Assembly (NCBI GenBank): GCA_024516155.1
Contig: JAJJXM010000025.1
Location: 186,001 to 250,000, forward strand
Origin: Pyronema omphalodes
Taxonomy: Eukaryota; Ascomycota; Pezizomycetes; Pezizales; Pyronemataceae
Direction: 5' to 3'
DNA: 64,000 bases
Below the pieces are notes generated by a model. The model saw nothing but the letters and a program-made list of their open reading frames with translations, was not told where the DNA came from and did no database searches. Position numbers and translations under genes: made by a program. The number at the start of each line of letters is the position of its first letter. Positions within the stretch are counted from its first letter, which is position 1. Positions 44,254-54,604 of this stretch are shown one piece after another.

Positions 44254-45552
44254 ATGGCCACCGAGATTGCGACTGCCCCGGTTGTAGAGACCGACAAGTC
44301 AGTGCCCCAACGAGTATCTCCCTCCAGGTCTGTTGAGATACACACAACACCATCAAAGAAGAACAAGACCGCGTCAACTACATCGCCGCCCTACGCCTCG
44401 AGTTCCGCACCCGCAGCACAGGTCGCGTCCAGCACTGAAGCATCTACGGAGTCTGACAGTCCGTATGTGAAACCTGCGATCGATATCCATATGTCGCGCA
44501 ATGCACTTACTAATGCGAGGGACAGTAAGCGTAACGAACAGCTTCCAAAGATTATTGTGAAGAAAGAGCCAACATCCCCCGAGCCCCCAACTCGACACAG
44601 GCCTCCAAAGCTTCACCTCGCCAACAACGACCCAACCGACAATTCCTCTGTTCCAAGAACTGCTGGAGGAAGTTTATCCACAATGAGAGACGTTGGAATG
44701 GCCTGCCTTTCACCAGGCTTTGCGACTCACGATCCCGAGAAGCGCGAAAACGTTCAGCGCAGTATTTCTGTTCGCGACCAGCAGCGAAGTATCATTGAAG
44801 CACGGTTACAGCGTCATGCGAAGCCCGGTGGAGGAAAAGACGGTCCAAACGAACCTTCATCAGCTCGTGCACCCGGATCGTCGCATGGCTCAAAACGACG
44901 CCCACCAAACAGCCTGACCATCGTCCCGCCTCCGCACCGTGCCTTTGCCAATGAACGTGTTGTGCAGTCTGCGCCTTTGAACCAGTCATTTACCGGCCGA
45001 CATCCAGGAGCACTTCACCCTCCTCCACAGCACACACATAACCCGCATCACGTAAACAGATTACCACCCATCTCGGATGTTTTCGGTCCCGATCGCGGTT
45101 TAGACAGCAGCTCCCGTAGCTCAAGGCCAATGGATCTTCCCCAGAGCAGCCGTAGCCAATACCACCCTCAGCCAAACAGACCTCCTCAACCTTCACCTAA
45201 CAGCATGAGCTTCCCAACGAGGTCCCGGGAACACAGATCAGCAGAGGAGGCGCTTCAGATGTTGTCTGGAGGACGTGAAGACCTTCTTCCTAGAATAATC
45301 CATTACGGAGGACACCAACCACCAACTCCTCCCAGCCCACCTCAGGCACACCCTCAACACACACCATCAAAGCCCCAAACACAAAGCGAATACCGCGTTC
45401 CACAATCCGCAGGGCGGCGGCGAACCAGAACCGAGTACGAGAGGGACGACGAGTTCAGTTTCGGATCACGAGACAGTCCTGAAACGAAAAAGCAAAAGAA
45501 GGAAGAGTTCTTATCACTATGTGCACGTGCTTGGGAGTTGTTTCATTCTTGA
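44254..45552 (+). CDS. Uncharacterised disordered, proline-rich protein
   Basis: A single exon of 432 aa starts at ATG 44254 (tcaATGGCC context); the frame is open further upstream but without ATG. I recognise no named family. It is rich in Ser, Pro, Arg and His with few hydrophobic residues, indicating intrinsic disorder. Notable parts are KIIVKKEPTSPEPPTRHRPP (a sumoylation-like VKKEP), a basic SSHGSKRRPP segment, EEALQMLSGGREDLLPRIIH, poly-Pro (PPTPPSPPQ) and a C-terminus RRRTRTEYERDDEFSFGSRD followed by a short helix FLSLCARAWELFHS. This suggests a nuclear regulatory protein with a conserved C-terminal helix, but that is inference. The long C/T-rich leader upstream suggests regulated transcription or an extended 5' UTR. 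Confidence 0.75.
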   Translation: MATEIATAPVVETDKSVPQRVSPSRSVEIHTTPSKKNKTASTTSPPYASSSAPAAQVASSTEASTESDSPYVKPAIDIHMSRNALTNARDSKRNEQLPKIIVKKEPTSPEPPTRHRPPKLHLANNDPTDNSSVPRTAGGSLSTMRDVGMACLSPGFATHDPEKRENVQRSISVRDQQRSIIEARLQRHAKPGGGKDGPNEPSSARAPGSSHGSKRRPPNSLTIVPPPHRAFANERVVQSAPLNQSFTGRHPGALHPPPQHTHNPHHVNRLPPISDVFGPDRGLDSSSRSSRPMDLPQSSRSQYHPQPNRPPQPSPNSMSFPTRSREHRSAEEALQMLSGGREDLLPRIIHYGGHQPPTPPSPPQAHPQHTPSKPQTQSEYRVPQSAGRRRTRTEYERDDEFSFGSRDSPETKKQKKEEFLSLCARAWELFHS

Positions 45553-46806
45553 TTTCAATTTTATCTATCATCTTAAGATACCAAGCTGGACTGGAATTTT
45601 TGTTTAACGGGCAGGGGTATTGCGAACACCGATTTTTTTATCTTCTAATTCTGTTTCATTTTTTGAAATCTTTTTTGGGTTAACTTTTATGGGATCAAGG
45701 TTCTGTGTTTTTTTGATACTGTTTTTTCTTTTGGATAGCAATTTTTGGATCTTGGGGACCGAAAAGGAGGATAAGATTTGGTCATAACTTGTTATTGCAC
45801 ATCAACCACACACTACTTACTACAACCAACCATCGTTGAGATTATTCTTTCCTTACATACTCACCTTTTTTCTACTGCTACTATTACTACTACTAAGTCT
45901 ACTTGTCTTATCTTTGTTATTGTTTCCGAACGTCATCTATCATCCCGGGTGTTATGCAGTTTATGCAGTTTATCTTTTGTTGGTTATTTTTCTTTTCTTT
46001 TATATCTGTGTATCTGAGAAAGCTGGTTGTTGTTCAAGGGCGTAACATAAGTCGTTAATTCTTGGAATTCTTGGAATTAATAAAAAAGATATCTTGTGTA
46101 AACTTCTTTTACCATAATACCGGTTTTTGAGTAGCTGTTGTCACTTGTGATTGATGTGATTTGATTATGTGATTATGTGATTATGTGATTATGTGATTGA
46201 TATGTATGATATGTATGATGCGGTTATGCGATGGACCTCCGAACGGGTAGTAACTGGCGGATTTCTATACATACACAGTATCGCGGACATAATGCTGGAT
46301 GTAGATGAGGAATGAAAAGTGGAGGGGAGGGGTGGGAGGGCCCGTGTCTTTTCTTTTCTTTAGTTTCGGGTTTGGGGAATTCCTGGTGTATGTACATAGC
46401 TCCTGCATAAGGCTCCATAGTTCTATCTTCCTACTTCCAAGATCTTGAGACGTGGAAAGAATTGTCGCTAGGTGAGGTAGTCTGTCGTTTGTCTTGGATG
46501 CTTGGATTCTTGGATGCTTGGACTCTTGGACGCTTGGGGTTGGGTTGATAGCGTGGGGGTAGGCGTGGAGTGGGAGTGGGAGTGGGATGGGGGTAGGTTG
46601 CGAGGGGTTTGTAGATACTGGCAGAGAATAGAAAGAGGTATAGAGAGGTATGGAGTTATGCTTTGTGTTTAGTGCCTGGTGTTTGGTGTTTGGTGCCTGG
46701 TATGAGAGGATGACAGAGGGGATGGTTTTGTAGATGTAGAGGTATTTTGGAAGTGATGACGAAAGGGTTTAGGGGTGTCTTGAGGGGTCTTGGTTATGAG
46801 GATTTG

Positions 46807-46882
46807 GAGTTTTGGGGTTTGGGTTTGGGTTTTGGTTTTGGGTTTGGGTTTTGGGTTTTGGGTTTTAGTTTTAGTTTTAGCT
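46807..46882. repeat. TTTGGG/TTTTGGG repeats
   Basis: Irregular alternation of TTTGGG and TTTTGGG, ending in three TTTTAG units. The G-triplets could form a G-quadruplex on this strand. It resembles telomere-like DNA but is not the fungal TTAGGG repeat. Confidence 0.8.
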
Positions 46883-47420
46883 TTATGTTTCGGGATTTGA
46901 TTCCTGTAGAAGTAATAAAGAAAAAAGGAAAAACAAATGTAGATAAAAGGAAAAAAGCAGATAAGAAAAAGGAAAAAAAAAGAAGATAGAGATAAAAGAA
47001 GAAGAAGCATTTTCAGCTCGTTTCAAATTCTGATATTATACTATGCTATAAAGGTATACGATAGGAGAGATGCCCTATGACCGCAAACCCTGCTTGGTAT
47101 AAATAAAGTCGGAGGGAGTTGATAGGATTATAGCTACAGCCATAGAAGAGTAGGAGAGGATTAAATATATGCTCTCACTCGGGATTTGTTTGTTGAATAG
47201 AAAGGAATGGAGGAATATAGAAACATAGAAGTATAGGAATTGAGAAGTATCTGTTGGTGGATTTTGGTTTTGGTTTTGTGGTATATCTTTGATTTTGATT
47301 TTGTGTTGCCTTAGATACCATACATGGTATACCATACGATACAATAAGGCTGATATGTAGAACAAAAAGATAGATCCTTCTATATTTGATTTTTTTGGCG
47401 TGTATGCGGTGTATGGTATA

Positions 47421-47454
47421 CCCCCCCCCCCCCCCTCTCTCTCTCTCTCCCCCC
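47421..47454. repeat. Poly-C and (TC)n tract
   Basis: C15 followed by about seven TC units and C6, a strongly polypyrimidine mirror-like tract. Confidence 0.9.
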
Positions 47455-47955
47455 GTATGAGAATGGGTTGAGGAACATGATATTTGCAGTGGAGAGGATA
47501 CTGGTTTATGTTTTTTGGATGTGGGGTTATAGTTATAATTTATAACGGAGGCGTTGCATATGTCATGTGCCGTATGTCAATGCTGAAAAGCGATGGTTGT
47601 TACCTACCAGTTGGCAGGTATTATTATCCTTATTGCGCTTGTGATTGGTATTAGAAACTCGTACGGGAGGAGAGGTTATGGTCAATGGAGTTTGTTTTGA
47701 TATGCTATGTTACAGTCTATGCCAGAGCTTAGATATGTTGATATGTCGTAATGGAAATAGAGATTGGGGTTGTGGAAGATATTTACTCACGAGCCGGGGG
47801 GTGGGGTGTTCGTACATACCGGTCTTAGTATTGTTCTTGAAAATGCATCGCTTATCGACCTTCTCGCTTGGAAGCGAATCTATAGGTATCACCGCTACTG
47901 CTACAGCATGTTGTAAGGTGCGAACTTCCAAGGGAATCTATATATATATCAACAG

Positions 47956-48312
47956 TTAAAATCCATCATGTACAATATCCTCGGGGAGCGTATTCAGCGT
48001 GTAGCGTTCATCCGTATCTATTCCCCACTGCAGCCATAATATTTCCCTCCCACCCCCGCCAGAAAACTTCGCATGCGCGCGCACCACCGCTTCGTCGGTC
48101 CCCATCACTAGCGCGGCTGTCGCGTCATGTCGCGGGGTTACAGGGGAGCTACATAGCACCAGCTCCACCAACCACCTAATCCCACCACCGCCTCTGTCTC
48201 CGCGCGCATCATACCCCGTTATCGCGTCTTCCTTCCCAGCAGCTATTACCGACGGAAAGCTCACGTGTTTATAACTTCTACAACACCGGCTTGACAGAAC
48301 GCGCGGGATCAC
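47956..48312 (-). other. Possible coding remnant or exon, no ATG
   Basis: An open frame of 118 codons with balanced composition (GKEDAITGYDARGDRGGG, ALVMGTDEAVVRAHAKF, ILWLQWGIDTDERYTLN), unlike the repeat-derived frames around it. The only internal ATG is late and the frame has no ATG at its 5' end, so it would need an upstream exon. No family is recognised. It is locally GC-richer than its surroundings. Confidence 0.25.
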
Positions 48313-48558
48313 GACTTACCTACTACTACCCCACTACTGCTCACAATCATTATCGTTATCGTCGGGTCTTTCGTTACTTACACCTACACCTCCGAACCCT
48401 CGAACTCTTAAACTCTTGAACACTCGAACCCTGTATCCGTATCCGTAAACCCACGGCCTCAGTAACCCACCAACTCAGCAGCTCACCAACTCATCCGACC
48501 CAACGACTCGACTCGACAACTCACCCAACCCCACCTAGGACCCTTCCCTTCAGCCAGA

Positions 48559-49669
48559 ATGTCTTTTGACCCACCCCCACCACCGTTCAATTCCACCGAT
48601 CCAACCGCGAAATTCCTCAATAGCTCCTCATTAGATCTTCTATTGATAGAGCTGGTTCCGTTAGCGAAACGGATGGCAGAACAATTGGCTACTAATGATG
48701 GACCGTTGGAGGATGAGGAGAAGAAGGAGGCGATGTTTTTTAGACTGGAGCAGTTGGGGTATAAGGTTGGGCAGGGACTTGTGGAAAGGTATGTTAAACC
48801 TGGGGCGGAGGGGGTGTGATGGCGGAGGGGAGGTAGAGCAAAGAGAGGGGGGGGGGGGGGGGGGGCGCAGATGGGGATGGTGAAGTGATAAAAATTGGTG
48901 GATGTGAGAGAAAGAAAGAGGCGGACGAAGCACGCAGCATCACCAGGCTGAAGGCCTTATAATCTAGAAAAAACAAGCCGCTAACATAAACCCCCGCCTT
49001 CTAGATTCTCCCGCGAACGTCCTCGTATGGTAGAAACTCTAGACGTCATAAAATTCATCTGTAAAGATATCTGGATGATAGTATTCCGTAAACAAATCGA
49101 CAACCTGAAAACGAATCATCGGGTACGTTATTTCCTATCCACCATTCTACCCTATCCCAACACCCTATGATATCCTATCCTACCATAACTTCTCAAAATC
49201 TATTCTTCTTATCCCATCCCATCCTGCCCGATCTCCAATATCTTTTACTCCACACCTCACACCCCAAAAATCCCCTTCCACCCCAAAAATCCCCTCTCCC
49301 CCCATCCCCCCCAACAAGAAATAAACTAACAAACCCCAGGGTGTCTACGTCCTAACCGATAACTCCTTCCGTCCCTTCTCCCGTATGTCAGTAGAAGCCG
49401 GCGGAAACGCCGTATTACGAGCACAACCCGTTAGTTCCCCGTCCCCATATTCCTATCCCCCTCCCCCCCCCCTCACCCAGCAGCCACACCCCCCCCCCCC
49501 CCCGCAGCCACAACTAACACTCCCCACTCAACAGTTCCTCTGGTTCCCATGCGGAATCGTTCGCGGAGCCCTAGCAAATATGGGTGTCAACGCAAGTGTT
49601 CAAGCAGAAACTAATGAAATCCCTACTGCGATATTTAAGATTGAGACGACGGGGGTGAAGGCGACGTAG
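48559..49669 (+). CDS. TRS33: TRAPP complex subunit Trs33/TRAPPC6
   Basis: A small core subunit of the TRAPP tethering complexes, which act as Rab exchange factors (Ypt1 and Ypt31/32) at the Golgi. Exons are 48559-48788, 49005-49122, 49340-49429 and 49535-49669, giving 190 aa, the usual family size. Diagnostic Bet3/TRAPP-fold segments are SLDLLLIELVPLAKRM, FFRLEQLGYKVGQGLVER, ERPRMVETLDVIKFICKDIW, KQIDNLKTNHRGVYVLTDNS, and FLWFPCGIVRGALANMGVNA near the C-terminus. Introns are long for this window (216, 217 and 105 bp). Intron 1 carries a G19 run and intron 3 a C15 run. Confidence 0.95.
48847..48865 (+). repeat. G19 run inside TRS33 intron 1
   Basis: Nineteen consecutive G on the coding strand, and so in the pre-mRNA. 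Confidence 0.95.
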
Positions 49670-50169
49670 TGTTGCGGGGGATGGGGGTGGATGAATGGAT
49701 GAGGTATGAATAAGGGATGAGGGATGTATTATATGGTAACGGTATATCAGTTGAGAAAGGATGAGGATGAGGATGAGGATAAGGTGAGGAATGATGATTT
49801 CGAATGGTTTTGTTTGTTTAGTTTTTAGAGCAATCATGTGATGTCACAGGTTATCACTGGTCATCACTATCACAAGCTACCACTAGCTGTCACAAGCTAC
49901 CACTGTTGCGGAAAATACTGCATCACCAATAAACGAAAACATCACCAACGAACCAAAAATAATGTGGTATCAAGTTTCAATTTATACTATTTGCAAAACT
50001 CCAATCCACAAGCAAGTGATCCAGCCATTGCGTCGCAGGAAAGAAAAAAAAAAGAAAAAAAGCAACCCTTTTTTCGTAACGTAATATTCATCATTATAAA
50101 TAAATTATCTTGTTTAAATCGAATCAGCTTTTGTTTTCTTACGTATTTTTTTGTTTGGGCTTGTTGGGG
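49670..50169. other. Convergent intergenic region
   Basis: 500 bp between TRS33 and the malate dehydrogenase 3' end. It has GATGAGGATGAG repeats (about 49,760-49,780) and CACAAGCTACCACT repeated at about 49,870-49,905. No gene is seen. Confidence 0.6.
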
Positions 50170-51509
50170 TTACAACTTTGCCTGCTCCTTCTCAGCAACG
50201 GCCTTCTCCTGGGCGAAAGCAATTCCGTTCTTGATGTTGTCGGCAAGTCCGGTGTAGGCGATCTCCAACAACTTCTTCTCGGCCTCGGTGACGCTGGGGA
50301 TGGGGTTGGTGGCCTTGGCGACTCCCTCAGTCTATGGATGTTGTTAGTTCTGTTCATAAAACTAAAGATAGGTCTAGCTTACTCCGAGCTCAATGGGGAC
50401 GGCAAAGTACTCGAGCTGTCCTCCAACGGCGGCCTGAACCTCCTCTCCTCCGGGAACACCGGGAAGGTAGACGAAAGCGGGCTCGACAATGTTCTTCTCT
50501 CCCTTGTGGGCCTTGAGGACGGCCTCAGCGAAGCGGAATCCAGCGTAAGCCATGGAGAGGGTGGCGGATCCGGCACCGGCCTTGGCCTGGACAACCTCGT
50601 CTCCTCCGAACTGAATGCCTGCTATGGGTCAGTTTCTGATTTCAAAGCTATATGGAGGTATAAACATACGCTTGATGAGCTCGGCGTACTTGTCCTCGGG
50701 GATGGAGACAGCGGGGGTGGCAGCGGACAAAAGAGGGACGATGGTCTCTCCAGAGTGTCCTCCAACAACGGGGACAGAGATCTTGCGGGGGTCGACCTCT
50801 CCGGTGACGGCGGCAGTGAAGGTAGAGGCACGGACAACGTCGAGGGTGGTGACTCCGAAAACCTTCTTGGCGTCAAAGACACCGGCCTCCTTGAGGGTCT
50901 CAACGGCAATAGGGACGGTAGAGTTGACGGGGTTGGAGATGATGAGAACGTAAGCCTTGGGGCAGAACTTGGCAACTCCCTGGATCAAGGTACGGACGAT
51001 TCCAGCGTTGATGTTGAAGAGGTCCTGACGGGTCATGCCGGGCTTGCCTGTGGGGTAGCTTTAGAATCGGCCTGTTCTCCGGAGAAACGGGATACAAACG
51101 GGGAATTCCAGCGGGGATGACAACAATGTCACAGCCGGTAAGGGCCTTCTCGAGTCCGTCATCGGCGGTGAGGAATCCCTTGGTGACCTAGGACAGATAT
51201 CAGCTTTGTTATGTTGAGATATAGGTCCGGAATTCTTACAGCGGGGGTGGCGATGTGGGAAAGGTCGGCAGCAACACCGGGAGAGTTTACGACATCGTAG
51301 AGGGAGAGCTCGTCGACGAGAGGAGAGATCTTGAGGAGGAGGGAGAGGGGCTATAATCCTGGTTAGAAGGTTGCTCTGATGACTCTTCAGCTCGAGTCAA
51401 AATACCTGTCCAATTCCACCAGCGGCACCGAGAACAGCTAATCATCGTAGTCAGTAAAACATGTGAATGAAGCAGAAACATCTTTGCTCAACATACCAGC
51501 TTTGACCAT
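50170..51509 (-). CDS. MDH: Malate dehydrogenase, cytosolic type, C-terminal AKL
   Basis: Interconverts malate and oxaloacetate with NAD. Seven exons on the minus strand: 51509-51497, 51437-51406, 51350-51240, 51187-51100, 51047-50670, 50618-50383 and 50331-50170, giving 339 aa with a 13-nt first exon (ATG GTC AAA GCT G). Seen are the NAD-binding GAAGGIGQ at residues 8-15, the substrate-binding loop [32 protein letters not shown], and the catalytic histidine in [15 protein letters not shown]. There is no mitochondrial presequence on this start. The last three residues are Ala-Lys-Leu, a valid type-1 peroxisomal signal, so the enzyme may serve peroxisomes as well as, or instead of, the cytosol. 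Introns are 51-59 bp. Intron 5 offers tandem acceptors (TAGCAG). Confidence 0.95.
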
Positions 51510-53567
51510 TTTGAAGGATTATAGAGTAAGTAGTAAGGGTATCTTAGAGTTGCAGAGTTTGTTGGAGATGAGAAAGCAGTTGAAAGAGAGGTGGAGGAAC
51601 GGAGGTAGTTAAGTTATTCTTGCTTTCGGCGGTGGGGTAGTTCAAGGCGACGGCGGGGAAAGCTTGCAGGGATCTGGTCGTTATTCTCTCACTGGGCTGC
51701 TCGAGGCGCAGTTCGGAGGAGTTCGGGAATAGTTTAGATGGATGGACGGACATGGATTTCGCCAGAGCTCGGCGTACTTGCGACATCTTGGAAGAGATCT
51801 GGCCGGCTGCATTAGAGTACTAATGAGTTTGTGGGGGTTGGGGGGATGATATTGTTAATACTTCATCAATGCAGCTTTGATGAAGAATTTCATAAATTTC
51901 ATAAATTTCGTACATTGATATCACGATATCAAAACCTTAACAAAAACCACCGGCGACAACCATACGGGTGTTTCCCCTCCTTTTCGGGTCCCGGGAATAC
52001 TTCCAACAAGCTCCAGCTCTGCTCCGGAAGGCCTTCCGTCCGTCGCAAGTGACGCGCCGACTTGTCTTGTCTACATACATTTACTCGAGTCGGACTCTCG
52101 CTCCCCTCGGGAACTAAAAACCCTCTAAACTAAAGTCCCTAAAGTAAACGAGAGCGGTCACCAATTTCCTGTTGTGTGATGCGAAACAGGGATGTGCGGG
52201 CATGTGCGGGGAGAAGTTGCATGCGCCGTTACGACGGACGAGGCGAGCGAAGTGAGCCGAAGGAGCGAAGGGAGCCAGAGGAACGAAGGGAGCCAGAGGA
52301 GCGAAGGGAGCCGAAGGAACGAAATCAACCAGGCGAACAAAGTGAGCCCAACGAGCCCAACGAGCGAAGTGAGCGAAGGGAGCCCAACGAGCCCAACGAG
52401 CCAAAGATGCCAAAGGAACAAAGATGCCAAAGATGCCAAAAGAGCAAAGAGCCAGCCAGGCAAAACAAACAGAACTCATAGAATTACCGAAACAAAAGCA
52501 TCTCATCACCACCTTCTCCCCCTCCTCACCCTCCTCATCATCAGCAGCAGCATCATCACCATCCCCCCCCCCCCTCCTCATCAGCAGCAGCAGCAGCATC
52601 ATCACCATCCCACCACATATCCAACCCCCAAAACTTTATTCCATCAGCACAATCCCGACATCACCAACCTCACTGTAATTTGATTAAAACCTATAGAACT
52701 TAAAATTCCATCATCCATATACATCCACATTTCTGTATTTCTTCATTTCTGTATTTCTTCATTTCTTCATTAACGACAATAACGACAATACCGATTCCCT
52801 ACCACCAACACCACCGGAGATCCCTTCCCGTCATCACCTCGCCAACTCCCAAACCCGCAATCCCCCACAATCCCGGCCGACCTCCGAGGGCACATTCGGC
52901 TATGCCAGTATGTAACAAACCATCTATCCACGGGATCGGAATTTCCAGGAAAGGAAGCCCATGGTAATTTTAGAAAGAAGCTATGTACTGTACTGTATGT
53001 GGTGACCATCCACGAGTATTTCTCCGGGTCTATCCGATGTGTACGGCGGTGCGGCGGTGCGGTGCGGTGCGGTGGTGCGGTGGTGCCGTTTAAGGCCGGT
53101 TGCATGATTTACACCAATGACGTTTTATAGTGCACTATACAATTTTTTACCTTCTTTGGTACCGTATCCGAAACGGATGGAAGCTGGTCGTGTGGTCGGA
53201 AGAATTACGCTCATCACATAACGAAGGGGAGCTAAACAAGAGCTCTGAGGAAGCTATAGTAACTTAGCATGTGCTATATCCCGGCCATAGCTTCTCTTTC
53301 CTTCTTGCACCATCTGGACTTTCGAAGCGATTCGGTAACTACTGTATGTATACCACATGGAATTAAGCATCGAGGAGTTTAGTTCTTCCGTCACAGCTTC
53401 CGAATCACAAGAGCTCCGTCCTGTCAACTCCTACGATATTTCCTTCAATCGGTCATTCATGTCATCTCATGACATCTCATCTGAAACTTTGTTTTTCATT
53501 ATTGTAATAGTCTATAGATATGTAGACACAAAGCTAGCATCTCCTTCCAGAAGTAACAAACCTATAC
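51510..53567. other. Gene-free region upstream of MDH
   Basis: 2 kb containing the MDH promoter side, a Glu/Arg-coding-like minisatellite (52,233-52,450), CAT/CAG-rich microsatellites (about 52,535-52,610), and GCGGTGCGGTG repeats (53,044-53,092). An 80-codon minus-strand frame lies 35 bp upstream of the MDH start. No convincing gene is present. Confidence 0.6.
52233..52450. repeat. Degenerate GCGAAGGGAGCC minisatellite
   Basis: Units such as GAGCGAAGGGAGCCAGAG recur with substitutions, then decay to CCAACGAGC and AAAGATGCC units. On the minus strand this makes an APFAPLAPFVPLAP-like peptide that is a repeat artefact. Confidence 0.85.
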
Positions 53568-54604
53568 TTAAGCCGAGGAAGCGGCTCCCTTCTCCCGTCT
53601 CTGAGAGAGAAGGATAGCAGAAGCGCGGGCAACCGCATCCTGTATTCCCAACCCCATTTCATCAGCGGCCACTCCGAAAGATCAAATCACCCAACACAAC
53701 AGAGTATAGGTCCCAACACAAAAAAAGAGAAAGAAGGGATACATACAGCACGGAGATCAGGACGGTAGTATTTCTTAGCAGTAGTGTTCACGATAGATCC
53801 GTAAACCTTACGGTTGTGTTTCTTAAGCTCAGTCTTCTGGAAAAGCTTAACAGGCTTCTGTCCGTTCTTGTCGTTGGAGGTCTTGGTGATTACTATTCAT
53901 GTAGTTGTTTAGCTACTGTATGTACCGAACGAAGTGTATCGAACGAAGCTTCAAGCTTGAAGCTTGAAGCTTTTGTTGAGATGAGATGAGGGATTATCGG
54001 GAGCTAGGAGTTGGCGTAGGCAGGGGCGTAGTAATGAAGACTGTAGAATGTAGACTTACGAATAACACCACGTTCAGGTGCAGGCATTACACCAATTGCC
54101 TATGTTGTATAAAGTCAGTCCTTAGAACCCATCACCCATCACCATCATCATCCTCCATCAATCGCTTCTAACCTTTTCATTAACAAGTCCGGAATTCTGT
54201 TAAACAAATCATCAATCATCAGTCATCAGTCAATCACAGTCCAAAATCCAAAGTCTTCAATCCATACCTTGCGGGAATGAATGTTGGTCAAGTTCATAGG
54301 CTCCTTGGAGAAAATCGTCTGGGAAGTTCCGTGCCCGCGCTTTACCATGTACTAGAAGGGCTCGAGTCAGTATATGCATATATATCAATCACAGGTTCCC
54401 AGAAGATTCGACTCGTATCAGTGTCTCCATCCCAGGACCTCAAGCAATCCGCCTCGCTTGGCTCATTGGGCTTCAAATAAGAAGGTAGACAGAGAATAAG
54501 GAGGCAGACAGGAGAGAAGAACGTACAGCAGAGCGGTTACGGGTGCACTCCCAGAAAACATCAGAGGAAAGGTTAGGGTAGGGTGAGGCAACGGTTGAAG
54601 ACAT
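53568..54604 (-). CDS. RPL28: 60S ribosomal protein eL28
   Basis: A large-subunit ribosomal protein present in most fungi but absent from Saccharomyces (whose RPL28 name refers to uL15). Six exons on the minus strand: 54604-54527, 54351-54268, 54196-54173, 54099-54060, 53892-53747 and 53639-53568, giving 147 aa. The protein begins MSSTVASPYPNLSSDVFWEC, followed by RNRSAYMVKRGHGTSQTIFS, EPMNLTNIHSRKNSGLVNEK, VKLFQKTELKKHNRKVYGSI and ARASAILLSQRREKGAASSA. Five introns (175, 71, 73, 167 and 107 bp) in so short a gene is dense even here; exon 3 is only 24 nt. Many short spliced exons are common in fungal ribosomal protein genes. Confidence 0.95.
53946..53965. repeat. 20-bp perfect palindrome in eL28 intron 4
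   Basis: Three AAGCTT cores spaced by CA and GA (AAGCTTCAAGCTTGAAGCTT) read the same on both strands. It could form a hairpin in the unspliced RNA. Confidence 0.9.

Larger units (their letters stand above)
45553..48558. other. Gene-sparse region with several simple repeats
   Basis: 3 kb containing (TGATTATG)n at about 46,161-46,197, TTGGATGC-type repeats (about 46,492-46,535), TTTGGG repeats (46,807-46,882), and a C15 then (TC)n tract (47,421-47,454). A 118-codon open frame on the minus strand (47,956-48,312) is described separately. The last 250 bp (ACTC- and AACC-rich) lead into TRS33. Confidence 0.6.

Noticed and set aside
43460..44336. Ser/Pro/Leu-rich plus-strand frames upstream of the disordered protein
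   Set aside because: Translation of a pyrimidine-rich leader; no conserved motif, and it overlaps the real gene in other frames.
50110..51120. 336-codon plus-strand frame antisense to MDH
   Set aside because: Codon-bias shadow of the well-supported minus-strand malate dehydrogenase.
52114..52683. Frames of 160 or more codons on both strands at the GCGAAGGGAGCC minisatellite
   Set aside because: Composition follows the repeat unit; no start context, conservation or intron logic.
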